Shown here piece by piece: positions 36,818 to 47,576 of a stretch of DNA of 64,000 nucleotides. Numbering within the stretch: position 1 is the first letter of the stretch; each line of letters begins with the position of its first letter. The stretch spans positions 496,001-560,000 of the forward strand of contig JAMXDE010000028.1 in the NCBI GenBank assembly GCA_026770025.1, read 5' to 3'. The notes beneath the pieces are model-generated. The model was not told the origin of the DNA and did not search any database. It worked only from the letters and a program-made list of their open reading frames with translations. The stretch comes from Craspedostauros australis. Lineage: Eukaryota > Bacillariophyta > Bacillariophyceae > Mastogloiales > Achnanthaceae. The translations under genes were made by a program, and so were the position numbers.

Positions 36818-37306
36818 GGAAGCGCGGACATGTACATCGAAGACGGATCCTCCTTCTTCAAGGCGTGGATGTGGCAATGGTGCGCGATTGAGCTGATCGT
36901 ATTCTCTGTTTCTGTGGAGAAAAGCATCTCAATCGAAACGCCGTTGCACAATTACCAATCAGTGATTGTGTCATGGGGGAGCAAAAAGAGATGCGAACCG
37001 GCACTTCATGACCTTTTTGCAGAACAGGCGCAGGACGTGCACATTCGATGAAGACGTCGACGCGTCCTGCGAAAAGAGTGATGCGTCTCTGCACAACGTG
37101 AATCGACTCTTGCTCTGCACAACTCAGTTGTCACCAACACTTCACGCATTCGCATGCACGTGATCGACGTCACGCACCTCTCCGCATGTGTGGTTGTCAT
37201 CGAACGCGCTGCGCAGTGCAGGCTATTTGCATGCGGATGGTGCCAGTGCACGTTCGTTACAACAACATCCTCCACACATCATTCCTCGCGCATGCACTGC
37301 ACATCA

Positions 37307-37440
37307 TGCACATTCTCCGCGCATCCGCGCATGTGTTGACATCTTTCCTGCGATCTGCACATTTTCCGCGCATCCCCACATTTGCCAACACCTTCCCTTC
37401 AATTTGCACATTCTCTGCACATCCGGGTCGTCTCGCATTT
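37307..37440. repeat. 49-bp imperfect tandem repeat
   Basis: The word TGCACATTYTCYGCRCATCC starts at 37307, 37356 and 37405, giving a constant period of 49 bp. A weaker copy may lie near 37271. Between the conserved words the sequence diverges. Confidence 0.65.
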
Positions 37441-38948
37441 TGATGCAAAAATATGTCTTTTCCATGTCTTGTAAAAGTCCGATACGACATGAATCCGATC
37501 CCGCCTCTTGCCATCACGGTGTCACTTCCACTTTAACTTTTAGTGCTAATAAGCAATAAGCAGCAGAGAATCAAGTAAATTACGAGTGTTCTTGACCAAT
37601 AGATAGCGATGAAATGGAATAAGATCATCCTTTTCATCTTGTTATGATTCTTTTCAGTGATCAATGATGTTAGTCTATTCAGTCTTGTCTAGATTTAGAG
37701 TATAACTTATGTCATAGTCATGACGTAATAGTGTCGCAGTGATGTCGTGGGAATTGTGCGGATGCACCGATGGATGGCCATCGTTGGGAATCGTGGGGAT
37801 GAAGCGAAGATGCATGGAGTCGGGGAAATACACCGCGATGCACACATCAGGAGACGTGTTGGGGATTTCTGCGCCACGCACTGCACGTGTACTTTCCGTG
37901 CGCATGTACTTACCCTGCACACGCGTCGTGCATTTACTGCGCATGCGCAATGACGCAAGCAATCAGGTGCACAAAGCGACGTGCGGGCAGCAATTTGCGG
38001 ACCAACGCAGGTCCGTCGCGCACTTTCGAAGCGCATCGGCGATCGTGTTTGTTGCTGCATCGTGACCAACCAGTTTTCGAAACACATTGAAAATTGTGTT
38101 CGGAACAAACGCATGCTCCCATGTGAGAATCATTGCATCCTGTCCTCCAGACGTGTGGTGCTCATCCGGAGCGAACGTGGACGTCGGATGTTGCGCCACT
38201 GCTTTGCTTGCAACAACACATGCAGGCACGACATGGAGAAGAACAACACCACAATTACAACAAGCATGTTGTTCTCTTCCCCTCAGGATAAGTATGCAAG
38301 GGGCATTGTTCCTTTTTGCCATATCTGTAACAATAGTGTTCTACGTTCACATGCTCTGCATCGGTTTTCGCCTTTCGCCAGGATGTCATGTTGAGGCTGA
38401 GAACGGCATGCCAGAAGGTTCTCTGTGTGGCGGAAGGAGAAGAGCGTGCCAGCACTTCACCACACACATTGCAACAGTCCTGGAGACGTGGCAATGCAAC
38501 CAAACAGCACCTTTCTTCGCATGCCGACTTGAGCACACAGCGCAAGTTTGGTGTGTGGCGATGTGTTGGCACCAACCCCAAAACCGATGCACGGCATGAT
38601 GAATGCTTTGGCTGGTACTCTTCACGCTCTTGCTCATATCAGAACAAAGACCCTGCACTACTCGGCTCTGCTCTACTCCAGCATATTATACAATAGAATA
38701 CTTTGTGTCTGCCCCCCTTATGAATACATGCAAAACAACCACAAGTCTTGTTTGGTGCTTCGGTTCGTGCTCATACGACCTGCGCCAAACCGTAAACTGG
38801 GTCACGATAACGCTAGTTGTAGAGTTTTGGCCCCTTGTTGCCACTGGTTTGCTTGCTTTTGGGAGAAACGGCGATTGTACATTTAGAGCTATTTCGTGTT
38901 TACTCTCGCTGATCCGTCTTCTACGTCACAGGGGACGGATTCCACGTC

Positions 38949-40193
38949 ATGCAAAACGAGTCACAACAGAGGAAGAGACATCGTGTGACTCTTCCTCCAC
39001 AAGACAACGTGATGACCGTGCGAAGCAACAACAGAATGCCAGCAGATCCGAAGGTTCGTCATCTCGCAGTCAGCAACTCCACTGGCAAGGCTCCGTCATT
39101 CCGGTCAACCACCATTTGCAATCTTTGCATGTCATCTGCGCCCGGCCTCGCGTCTGAATCTCTTTGTTCTCGTACACAACTGCAGAGCAGAGCAGAGTGG
39201 AGCAGCTCCATCGCTTCCACTTCTTGCACTGCTTCCTTTGGTGTCATAAAAAGGATCAGCCAACAACCAACAACCAACGATCAACGATCGATCAACGAAC
39301 AACGAACAACGAACAACAAGCAACAAGCAACCAAGAGCAGCCCACACCATGCAGCCATCACTCCTTTCTGCCAGGCCCTTGCTGCATCCAAGCATCTCAT
39401 CCTCGCGTCGGAGCTCAATGAGACGCCTGAAGGATCCAAGCACGAAGAGAATGATCAGGATGTTCAATCGGCGCCGCCCTCCATCGCATCTCCGCAACCT
39501 CATCTGCAGCCCCATCTGCTGCCAGAATCTGATGCTGCTGCGCCCCATGATGCAGATGATTACTCATGGCACCGACCCAACGAGGGCAGCATCTTGAAAG
39601 ACTCCACCCTTCTGCAACAGCAGACGCCAGTACCAACACGGCACCACGGACAGCAGCAGCAGCAGCAGGTGCTCCATCACAGCACCAAGAAACGGTGCAT
39701 GGCTGCTGCGCCTACTCAGAACCTCAAACACACATGGTGGACCCACGCCAGGCAGTGCTGTATCTTCCAGACCGCGTTCCCGATCCCAGAGGACGGATAC
39801 GCTAAGGATTTCTCGCATCTGCAGTACGCCATCACATGCATGTTCAATCTTGGCTTGTGCCACCACCTCTTGGCCGTCCAGGAATGTTTGCAACAACACA
39901 GCAGCCTCCGCATCTCCAAGCGCCTCTACGAACTGGCGTACAACCTCCTGACAGAGCCTCAGGTGGCGACAAGCAATGTGCGCAACATCTTCCCCCTGGC
40001 GATCCTCGACAACTTGGGTCAGGTGCATTGACTGGATGGAAATCAAACCCAATTGAATCATTACTTTGAGCAACTACTGTCGACGTTGATGTTCATCGTG
40101 GAGTACACAGACTGCACTGAAGGCCTGGGCGGGTTCTTCTCAAATGTGATGGATCTCATGCTGCGAGATCCATTGACGGCACGGGCGGCTTAG
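38949..40193 (+). pseudogene. TPR-like diatom family protein, interrupted by in-frame TGA
   Basis: One frame runs from the ATG at 38949 to TAG at 40191-40193 except for a single TGA at 40029-40031. Before it the frame ends FPLAILDNLGQVH. After it the same frame continues LDGNQTQLNHYFEQLLSTLM and ends FSNVMDLMLRDPLTARAA. Both halves match a family common in diatoms, with pattern FNLxLxHHL..LYELAY..LxNLGQxH..CFExLLSTLM..GFFxNVM. These are TPR-like helical repeats, probably scaffolds; their function is unknown. The true start is unclear: the first 130 residues are low-complexity and may be untranslated, and the family-like region begins near 39360 (ITPFCQAL). A short intron removing the TGA would also delete conserved residues, so I prefer a nonsense change (for example CGA to TGA) or a sequencing error. 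Confidence 0.7.
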
Positions 40194-41075
40194 CCACTGC
40201 AGCACATGCGATCTGCTTTGCACACAAATCAGGGAACTGCATCAGCATCACAGTGCACGGTGCAGATATATATATATAAACAATAGAGCAGTCCGAGTCA
40301 ATGGTTTTCACAAGCAGCAAGAGCATGCATGGAGTACGCGAATGAGTGAAGTCTACGAGCAGTACATGGAGTAGTGGACTGTGCTCTTAGTGTACGAGTA
40401 TGTAACATATTATAGGAGCTGCACTAGCACATCACAACATAGCATAGCATAGCATACGAGCATTGCGTGGTGTGTATCGTTGCGCTCTGCTCTACTCTAC
40501 TCTGCTCCACCAATACATGACGATCGTGCTAGTGGCAGTGCCGTCGGCAGGGCACGAGCAGAGATGAATGATCGGAGGATGCATCGTTGGTGCTCCAGTG
40601 ACGAGTACACACACGTGGACTTGATGGCAGCAAAGATTGTGAGGGTTGCACATGTATGATGAAAAGGAAGTGGAGTACTGGCATGGTACGATGTGGTACA
40701 GATGTACGAGTGCGGTACCAACAAAGAGGAGCCTTTGCCATTCGATTGGTTTGCGCAACACACACCGATTGTGCTGGCGCTCCGATCGACGCAGTTGAGG
40801 CCTTGGAGCGTTTTTTGTGTGTGGTTCGGCTGGAATTTTTCCGACCAGAGCGGCACAACACAACGCGGTGGCTCCACAACGCACACCATTCACGACACAA
40901 AAATAACGGTCCTCGTCACAAAAATCACACCACTCATCACAAAACACAAAAAAACTCAAACACAACACATCACATCACATCACAATCCTCCATGCCATCA
41001 AGCAGACGATGCGCACACAACCATTCGAACCACAGGTGTGTCTAAAACATATAATACTACTACTTCGACTTGCAT
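40194..41075. other. Intergenic region between TPR-like gene and transposase
   Basis: It contains an AT dinucleotide run near 40265-40278, AGCATAGCAT tandems near 40440, and GAGTAC/ACGAG words. No gene or terminal repeat of the transposon is recognised. Confidence 0.5.
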
Positions 41076-41185
41076 TTACATCTCTGCTGTGTTGGTATCC
41101 TGCTCTGCCTTGCTGTGATGCTCGGTCTTGCCAACGAACATGGCCACTTTGAATGTATTCATGGTGGGTGCTGCTTCGGTCTTGC

Positions 41186-41257
<72 letters not shown>

Positions 41258-43679
41258 GAGGCTCAATGATCTCGGCTTTGCTCTTGCTGGGCGTCTTCTT
41301 CTTCTTGCCTTTCTTCTGTTGCTCAGCCTCCTCGTTGGCTTTGGTGGTCACAACGATTTGCTTCTCCAGCAACGGAATGAGGCTGCTGGTTGTTCGCAGG
41401 TTCGTTTTCAGGCACTGCAGTCCACTGACAGCCATCACCTTGAGCGCATCATCGTACATACCTTTGATGTCAGGCTTGGTGTATTTGAAGCCAGCTGATT
41501 TGCCTTTGTTGCCTGTTGCAGCTGGTTTCTTGGTGGTTGCGTTGGTTGCCTCCTCCTCCTCCAACACGAAGTCCGTGTGAGACACGGTAACGCCGATCTT
41601 GTTGCCGTTCTTGTCAGTTTCGGTGAACGTTTGTTTCCGCACATTCATGCTCAGGCCCTTGCGCTCCGTCACAAATTCGTCACCTCCTTCCGCAGCACAA
41701 ATTGCGTAGGCGATCTGATGGTGGCGAACATACGCACTTGCCAGCTTGTCCAGCCCAAATTGCTCCCAACAGGTTTCGCAAGCACCCCACAACGCATCAG
41801 TGGTGAACATGTGACTCCCGTTGTGCTTACCTTGATATGCTGACACGTGTTTCGACATTGCTGGGAATATCGCATCGTCTTTCACATTCGTGATGGGAGA
41901 ATTTGGTGGTTGCAGTCGTAAGTGCCATCCGCGACTGTCGAACTCTTCGTTGATGAACCTAAGTAGTTCCGTGTCTCTGTGTGGCCCCGCACCATCCATC
42001 TGGTACCAAATCACCACGTTTTTTCCCGTCTTGGCCTTGATTTTGCTGGCGAGCGAATCCAGTGCGGGGATTTCTGTTTCGCAGAAGAATTTCTTGAGGC
42101 TGTACTTCGGCTTGGGCTTATCAGGCGCACCAACTGATTCCTTGCTGCCCGTGATCTCCAGTGCTTGGAAGTACAGTTCACCCTTCACACGAGAGATTTT
42201 GTTGGGATCAGGAAGGTGTTTGTACTTGGTTGGCGAGACCCAAGTTCGCTTGTACATATTCTTCTGCGCTGGGACCATGCGCCCAACACGTTCAAAGCTG
42301 ACCCGATACGCCTTTCCTCCTTGCGCAAAGGAGTTACCTGTTGGTGCGAACGCTGTTGATGCAATCGCCATGGTCTTTTCAATGTGGCACTTGTGGTGCA
42401 CAGGGTGGTCGATAGGCTTAACTCCCATCTGGGGCACATGTTTGAGGTTGCGCCGAGCGACAATAGAGTAGAACCACTTTTCGTCCATGTGGACAACAAC
42501 AACTTGCGTATTCGGGAACAGCTGCGCTGATTCCCAGAACACACAGAAGTCCTTGGCCCAGATCTCGCGCTTCATCTTCGTGGTGCCATTGATCAGAGGG
42601 AGCATTGTTGTAGAGCGGTATTCGCTGCCCTCCAAACCCATCACGTACGTTCGAATGGTCTCTGCGCTAACACATTCGACATTGCCCCTTCCTGCTAGTT
42701 CGTGTGCAATATCGTCCCACGAGAGTGCGCCACCGCATTGTCGCATCACATCCTGGAGGTCGTATTGGAGGAATGGATCGCGCTCCAACCACAAATCGGA
42801 CAGGGCTTTCGCAGATGCCAGCTCCTCAGGCAAAGCAGAAGCAAATGCAGATGAGATGTTGTCAGACTTCAACCGTTGTTGTGGATGTTTCAGCCTCAAC
42901 TGCTGAGCGAAGGCAGCGCGTGGCGTGAAGCATTGTTGTTGTTTCTGGGAGCTGGTGAAGATGCTCCTGCCTGTGTCGCTGCGCTTCTTCCGTTCGAAGT
43001 TGTTCTGTTGGAACTTTCGGATGTTGCTGGCGACAGTAGAAGTGCCAATATCCCAAGCATGGGCGATCAATTTTGCATTGGCTGGGATCCCACCCAAATT
43101 GAAGTAGAGAACGATGTAGTTGTGCTTTTCTTGCCTATCAAGTTGTTTCTTGCTATTGGTGGTCTTAGTGTTGCTATGCCCTCCATCCTTTCGCAACCAT
43201 CCTTTCGTTGTTGGACCTTTCTTCATCTGCTTCTTGAGATGGGCGATTGCCATTTCTTTCTGTTGACGTGAGACCTCCAGAAAAGCAGCGATTTTGGCTT
43301 CTTGCGATTCCATGGTAGTTGGGGATGGTGTGGGGGGCTCAGCCTTGTTGTTGGCACGCGTGGCAGCGACGGAGTGATGCTGGGGAGAAAGGAGGGAAGG
43401 CTTAGCAAGGCCACCAGCGTTTGGAGTCCGTGCGAAGGTAGCAAGGCTGTGTGGCGCGCACAGATCCTCACGAACGATGTACATGTGCCCTCTGGACATC
43501 ACTGGGGTCACCATGACCATCTCCACCTCTCCTGGTGCAAGAGGCCCATCACGTTTGACGGTAGCGCCCTCAACAGTCAGCTTCATCAGCGACTGGACAT
43601 GGCACACACCGAGGTCATGAACCCTGCCACGTGAGTCCGTGTGGGATGACACCTTCACACAGTCACCAGCGAGCATCAT
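41076..43679 (-). CDS. Tc1/mariner-like (ITm superfamily) DDE transposase
   Basis: An uninterrupted frame of 867 residues from the ATG at 43679. The frame is open slightly further upstream but without an AUG. The helix-turn-helix part lies about 200-330 residues in, around NIRKFQQNNFERKK. The catalytic core has D1 in HMDEKWFYS (codon 42485-42483), D2 in YQMDGAGPH (codon 41996-41994), and D3 in PPNSPITNVKDDAIF (codons 41879-41874). The D2-D3 spacing is 38 or 39 residues. It is longer than the usual 340-residue Tc1 enzyme. The extra parts are a Cys/His-containing N-terminal region and a C-terminal Lys-rich tail with about 24 consecutive Asn (41186-41258). All catalytic residues are present, so it may be an active or recently active copy, or a domesticated gene. 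I found no flanking terminal inverted repeats. Confidence 0.82.
41186..41258. repeat. (TTG)n microsatellite inside the transposase
   Basis: About 24 TTG triplets on plus, read as AAC/Asn codons on minus, in the C-terminal tail of the transposase. The run keeps the reading frame. Confidence 0.95.
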
Positions 43680-43946
43680 GCTTGCAAGGTGAAGAGTACA
43701 GTGATTGCAGGATGATACAACTATGTCCAATGTGGGTGAAGGTTGATAGAACTGTGTTATTGTGTGTGCTTGTTTGAAGTGATGGTTTACAAAGTTAAGT
43801 TTGTTGAGATTATGAGCTCATCAATAAGAGCTCATCATCTTCCTGTTTTCTACTTCTTGGCTCCACTAATGGTGCTATTCACCATTGTCCATCGTGTTGT
43901 AACCATGCCAAACTGCTGGTTACTCCTGCTAATTAGTGTATCTGCG

Positions 43947-43976
43947 TCCAAACATGTGCTATGACACATGTTTGGA
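43947..43976. repeat. 12-bp inverted repeat with 6-base loop
   Basis: TCCAAACATGTG, then CTATGA, then CACATGTTTGGA; the arms are perfectly complementary. It lies 270 bp upstream of the transposase start. It could be an internal transposon feature or a transcript hairpin. Confidence 0.6.
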
Positions 43977-44785
43977 GGTCTAATAGAGTCTCTTTGATCC
44001 TCTTGGATCATCTTCCTAATTTTGTCTTGGGTCTGAAACCCGCATCACATTTTCCGAATTCTATCGAGTAGTTTTCTTGGATCTTTCGAATCGAAGTGTG
44101 ACTGACACAAAGGACTCAAAACTCGAACAACGATTGGATTGATTTAGCACACATGGTCTAACAACAAGGGAACTCATGGTGAATACTAGCTGTGTGCCAA
44201 TAAAGGTTGCAAGCTGATTGTACAAGATTGGCTGGTCATGACGCACACCAGGCACACAAGGAGAACAGCACAGCACAGCACAACACAGCACAGCATGGCT
44301 CAGCACAGCACGGCGCAGCGCACCACAGAACGGCATGGACAACACAGGAGGATGGTCACAAGGTGCCTTGTACCATCCACTCTTTCCTTTGTGGGAAGGT
44401 CACAGTCATTCTACATTCTGTGCAAGCTATGACTACAAGCAGCAGAGAAACAGGAGGAACTCGTTTGACATGCGCTGTCTTTTCTGTGTTCACTTTGTGA
44501 GGAGGATTTTGTGCCTCCGCTTTGTCGTTGTGGAATGGAGGCGCAATTCGGGACTCGAAAAGTGTTCTCATTGGTTGGCACATTTGGCAGAATTGTGGTT
44601 AATCTCCATGGCCCCCAACAGCAAAAACTGTTTGAGAACACCAAACACAACACAACAACACGACAATGGAGAAACACAACAAAACTCCTCAAGCGCCGTC
44701 GAACGGCATCATCGTCACTGCCACAACCAGCGGTCCAGTGCAAGATCTGAGCACATGGGCGGAACCGCCATGGAAAGATTGGTAG

Positions 44786-45581
44786 ATGAGCGAGAGGGGG
44801 TTGCCGGAGTGGTTGATTTGGGGCCGTCGCAGGCCCACGCGCAAACGATACGATTCGGAGGAACATCCGCTTGTTGGATATGGTCTCTGCCTGGAATGCG
44901 CAGGCCATTCCAACGACCATGGATGGGCAAGACGTATCCAAGAGGATACGATGAAGATGCACACGAAGTTTGAGGGTCGGGGGTGGCCTGGAAGGTGCCC
45001 TCCGCAAGAAACAAGTGGAGGGCAAGAGTTTTTTGGTGGGTGGCGGCGGACACATCACGTGACTTGGGTGGTGATGGGCGCCATTGACAAGTCACCCAGA
45101 TCGCCAAGCTACCCATCGCAGATGTGTTCAGAATCAAATCAGGAACAAGGATATGGAGGAGATTCCGAGTAGGATTGTCTGGAAGAGGCTGCAGCCTGGG
45201 ATGCACACAAAATGGTGTTTTTGGGGTGTCGCAAAAACTCCATGTTGGCGTCAGCCCATGGAGATGTACCTTTGGAGGTATGAACGCCCCAACCATTTTG
45301 AACACATCAGTGTGTCGCCAGAGAACGTGGGAACGCATGAGGGGCATGTGAAGAAGCTGCAAGGGTCCTATCGACGAGATACGGATCCAAATCCAAACGG
45401 CATGCGCATCGGAATCGCGTGTTCGAAATTTCTGCGTTTCAGTGCAGGGACAGTTTGGAGTGTGAAATGCACATTGGACTCGGAGCGCTTCATGGAGTGG
45501 ATAGATGGGGGGTATCCGGAGCCAGTGTGGTGCGCAGATTGTGAAAATGCCAGGGATGATAATGATGATCATGGGTGGTGA
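44786..45581 (+). pseudogene. Possible diverged coding region, two frames
   Basis: Frame 44786-45172 contains LCLECAGHSNDH. A second frame, 45084-45581, contains EMYLWRYERPNHFEHI and EPVWCADCENARD. Their overlap suggests one gene with a shift or an intron. The composition is protein-like (Trp, Tyr and Cys in spaced patterns), yet the opposite strand is also open for 960 bases, so the evidence is weak. No family recognised. Confidence 0.25.
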
Positions 45582-47576
45582 AGGTAGGGCAGCATGATGC
45601 CATCGAGAATTTTTCGCACCCACCACCTGACACACAGCAAGCCAAAACGACATTAAAAAATAAAGTTCATACAAATTTAACTTCGATATTCAGAATAAGC
45701 GATAGCCAAGCGTCCGAATGCACTGTCTATTTTAAATTTTAAACCATATGGTGTCGAGATATAACATCATAAGCAGTTGTTTGGATGGTTTTGGGCGTGC
45801 TCTATTTTAGTCTACTTTATCACGACTCATCACGAGTAAAACTCCACAACTAGTGTTATCGTGAACAGTTTACGGTTTGGCGCAGGTCGTACGCCGTCGA
45901 CACTTCTTCGCCTCACCTCTTTACCAGCCATGCCAGTGTTGTTTCATTCAGTGCACAGATCAGGCAACCAGTGGTATCAGTCATGAGTGCAAATAGGCTG
46001 CTTTGCCATCATTGAATCACACCTGCTCTGTTCTTCGCATGATGCACTTGAACGCGCACACTTACTCTATTCGCAGTAATTCACCAATGGGCTTCATCTG
46101 TGTATCGCGCAACAGGATGAATCTTCGTACGTGCCCTGTGGTGGCTCAATGGCATCGTTCGCTGATGGGTGTATTGGAACATGGAGAGCAATAATACACA
46201 CGTGCCAAATAGCCTCCGCATTGTCCTTACCAATTAGCAGATGATCCACAACGAGAGAGCGAAACGCGCAAGGAGGAGTAAATAAAGTGACCACATTGGC
46301 ATGCAGAGCACGGAGGATGCGGTCGTCCACGGAAAAGCGCGGCATCAACAACAGAAGCCAAAGGATTGCCAACCCAAATCAACCACGGCATTGGTGACGA
46401 TGACAGCAATTGCAGTGACAGCGGGACTTCAAGCCACCATCACGAAGCAGCCACGACATTGGCAACAGCAACAGTAGATATAATACAATAGTGACGACTT
46501 CAAATCACACGAGTTATCGCTACCATCTCAATAGTCGTCGCAGCATTTGTAGCAGTTGCTGGTGCTGTGATGCAGACAGGATCCGAATGCAGGAGGGAGA
46601 TAACAACTGTGACAAGGACCTGCATTGAAGTGATCATTGCTGAAAGGTCGGATCAGATGAGAGGGATGCCAGCACAAATGAAGAAGCCTCCGCGAAGACC
46701 ATGTGGAAGCGGCGAACAATCGAAGCAACAAGTCGACAAAACGCTCCGTTGCATTCCGCTAGAACCGGTAATGAGACAAAGTTCACGTCAGACAACAACA
46801 GCAATCCGATTTGCGAAGAAACGTGCATGGGCGGAGCGACTAGGTGAGAACAATCCAAAAACGCTCTTCGGAAATATGACTGAAACGCAAGCGCCTCAAC
46901 CAGCAACTGCTTGGACAAGTTGGTTGTCGACGTCATTGTTGGAACAACGAAAATGACACGACTTGGACGTGTCTCGGAAATAGCGATACACAAAGCTGAT
47001 GGTATCATTGTACAACACATGGAGTAGTCGACATGGTACATGTGAAGTTCTTACAAAGCGCTACGCATCATACCTGACAAATGCAATGGGACTCGTTTTG
47101 TAGTCCTGGGAAATGTGCACTAAAAAAAGTGCTGATATTCCGCAATTTTCCCAGCATCGGTCAATACTTCAACTTTTTCCCCTGCTCCCAGCACAGTCCT
47201 GTTTCGTTCTTGTTGTTGGAGTCATCTTTTGGCGCCGAAAGTAAGTCGCGGTAATATTCATTGGCTTCATAAAGCTATCGCAGGCAATAGTTAGATTAAC
47301 ACCATTTACCGCATATACTGAACGTTTTCAGCCACGAGTGTCGACGCTGTCCGTTGTGTGGCGCCGAAAACACCTACAAACAAACGGCGGTGGTGTGTGC
47401 GAAGCTGGAGAGTTCCAAAATCGCGATCCACGCTATTATCATTATTACTTTCTCGAAGAGCACGGTGCGGTCATCCACGATCCTGCTCAAGGTGCTACCT
47501 CCAAACGCCGCTTCCCAAACATATAATATAACAGCTTACTCGTATTATATATTCTAATCCATACTCGGAGAGGACA

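Larger units (their letters stand above)
34882..38948. other. Gene-poor region, 4 kb
   Basis: No supported gene. It contains a 15-bp tandem (36778-36817), a 49-bp tandem (37307-37440), and unusual numbers of GCGCATG-type words between 37,000 and 38,200. Long frames on plus (35514-36263) are Cys/His/Ser-rich without a domain. Confidence 0.5.
43680..47576. other. Gene-poor region between transposase and GT92 gene
   Basis: It holds an inverted repeat (43947-43976), CACAG tandem tracts near 44265-44310, and a possible diverged coding stretch at 44786-45581. The rest, including 45660-47500, is AT-richer and shows only short unconvincing frames. TATA-like sequence TATAATATAAC at about 47521 lies 55 bp before the GT92 start. 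Confidence 0.5.

Noticed and set aside
40029-40031. TGA as a reassigned or selenocysteine codon
   Set aside because: Several genes in this window end at TGA, and nothing here suggests a selenoprotein context; a nonsense change or error is simpler.
44715-45674. 319-codon minus frame
   Set aside because: Proline/isoleucine-rich with no domain, and opposite a more protein-like pair of plus frames; neither is secure.
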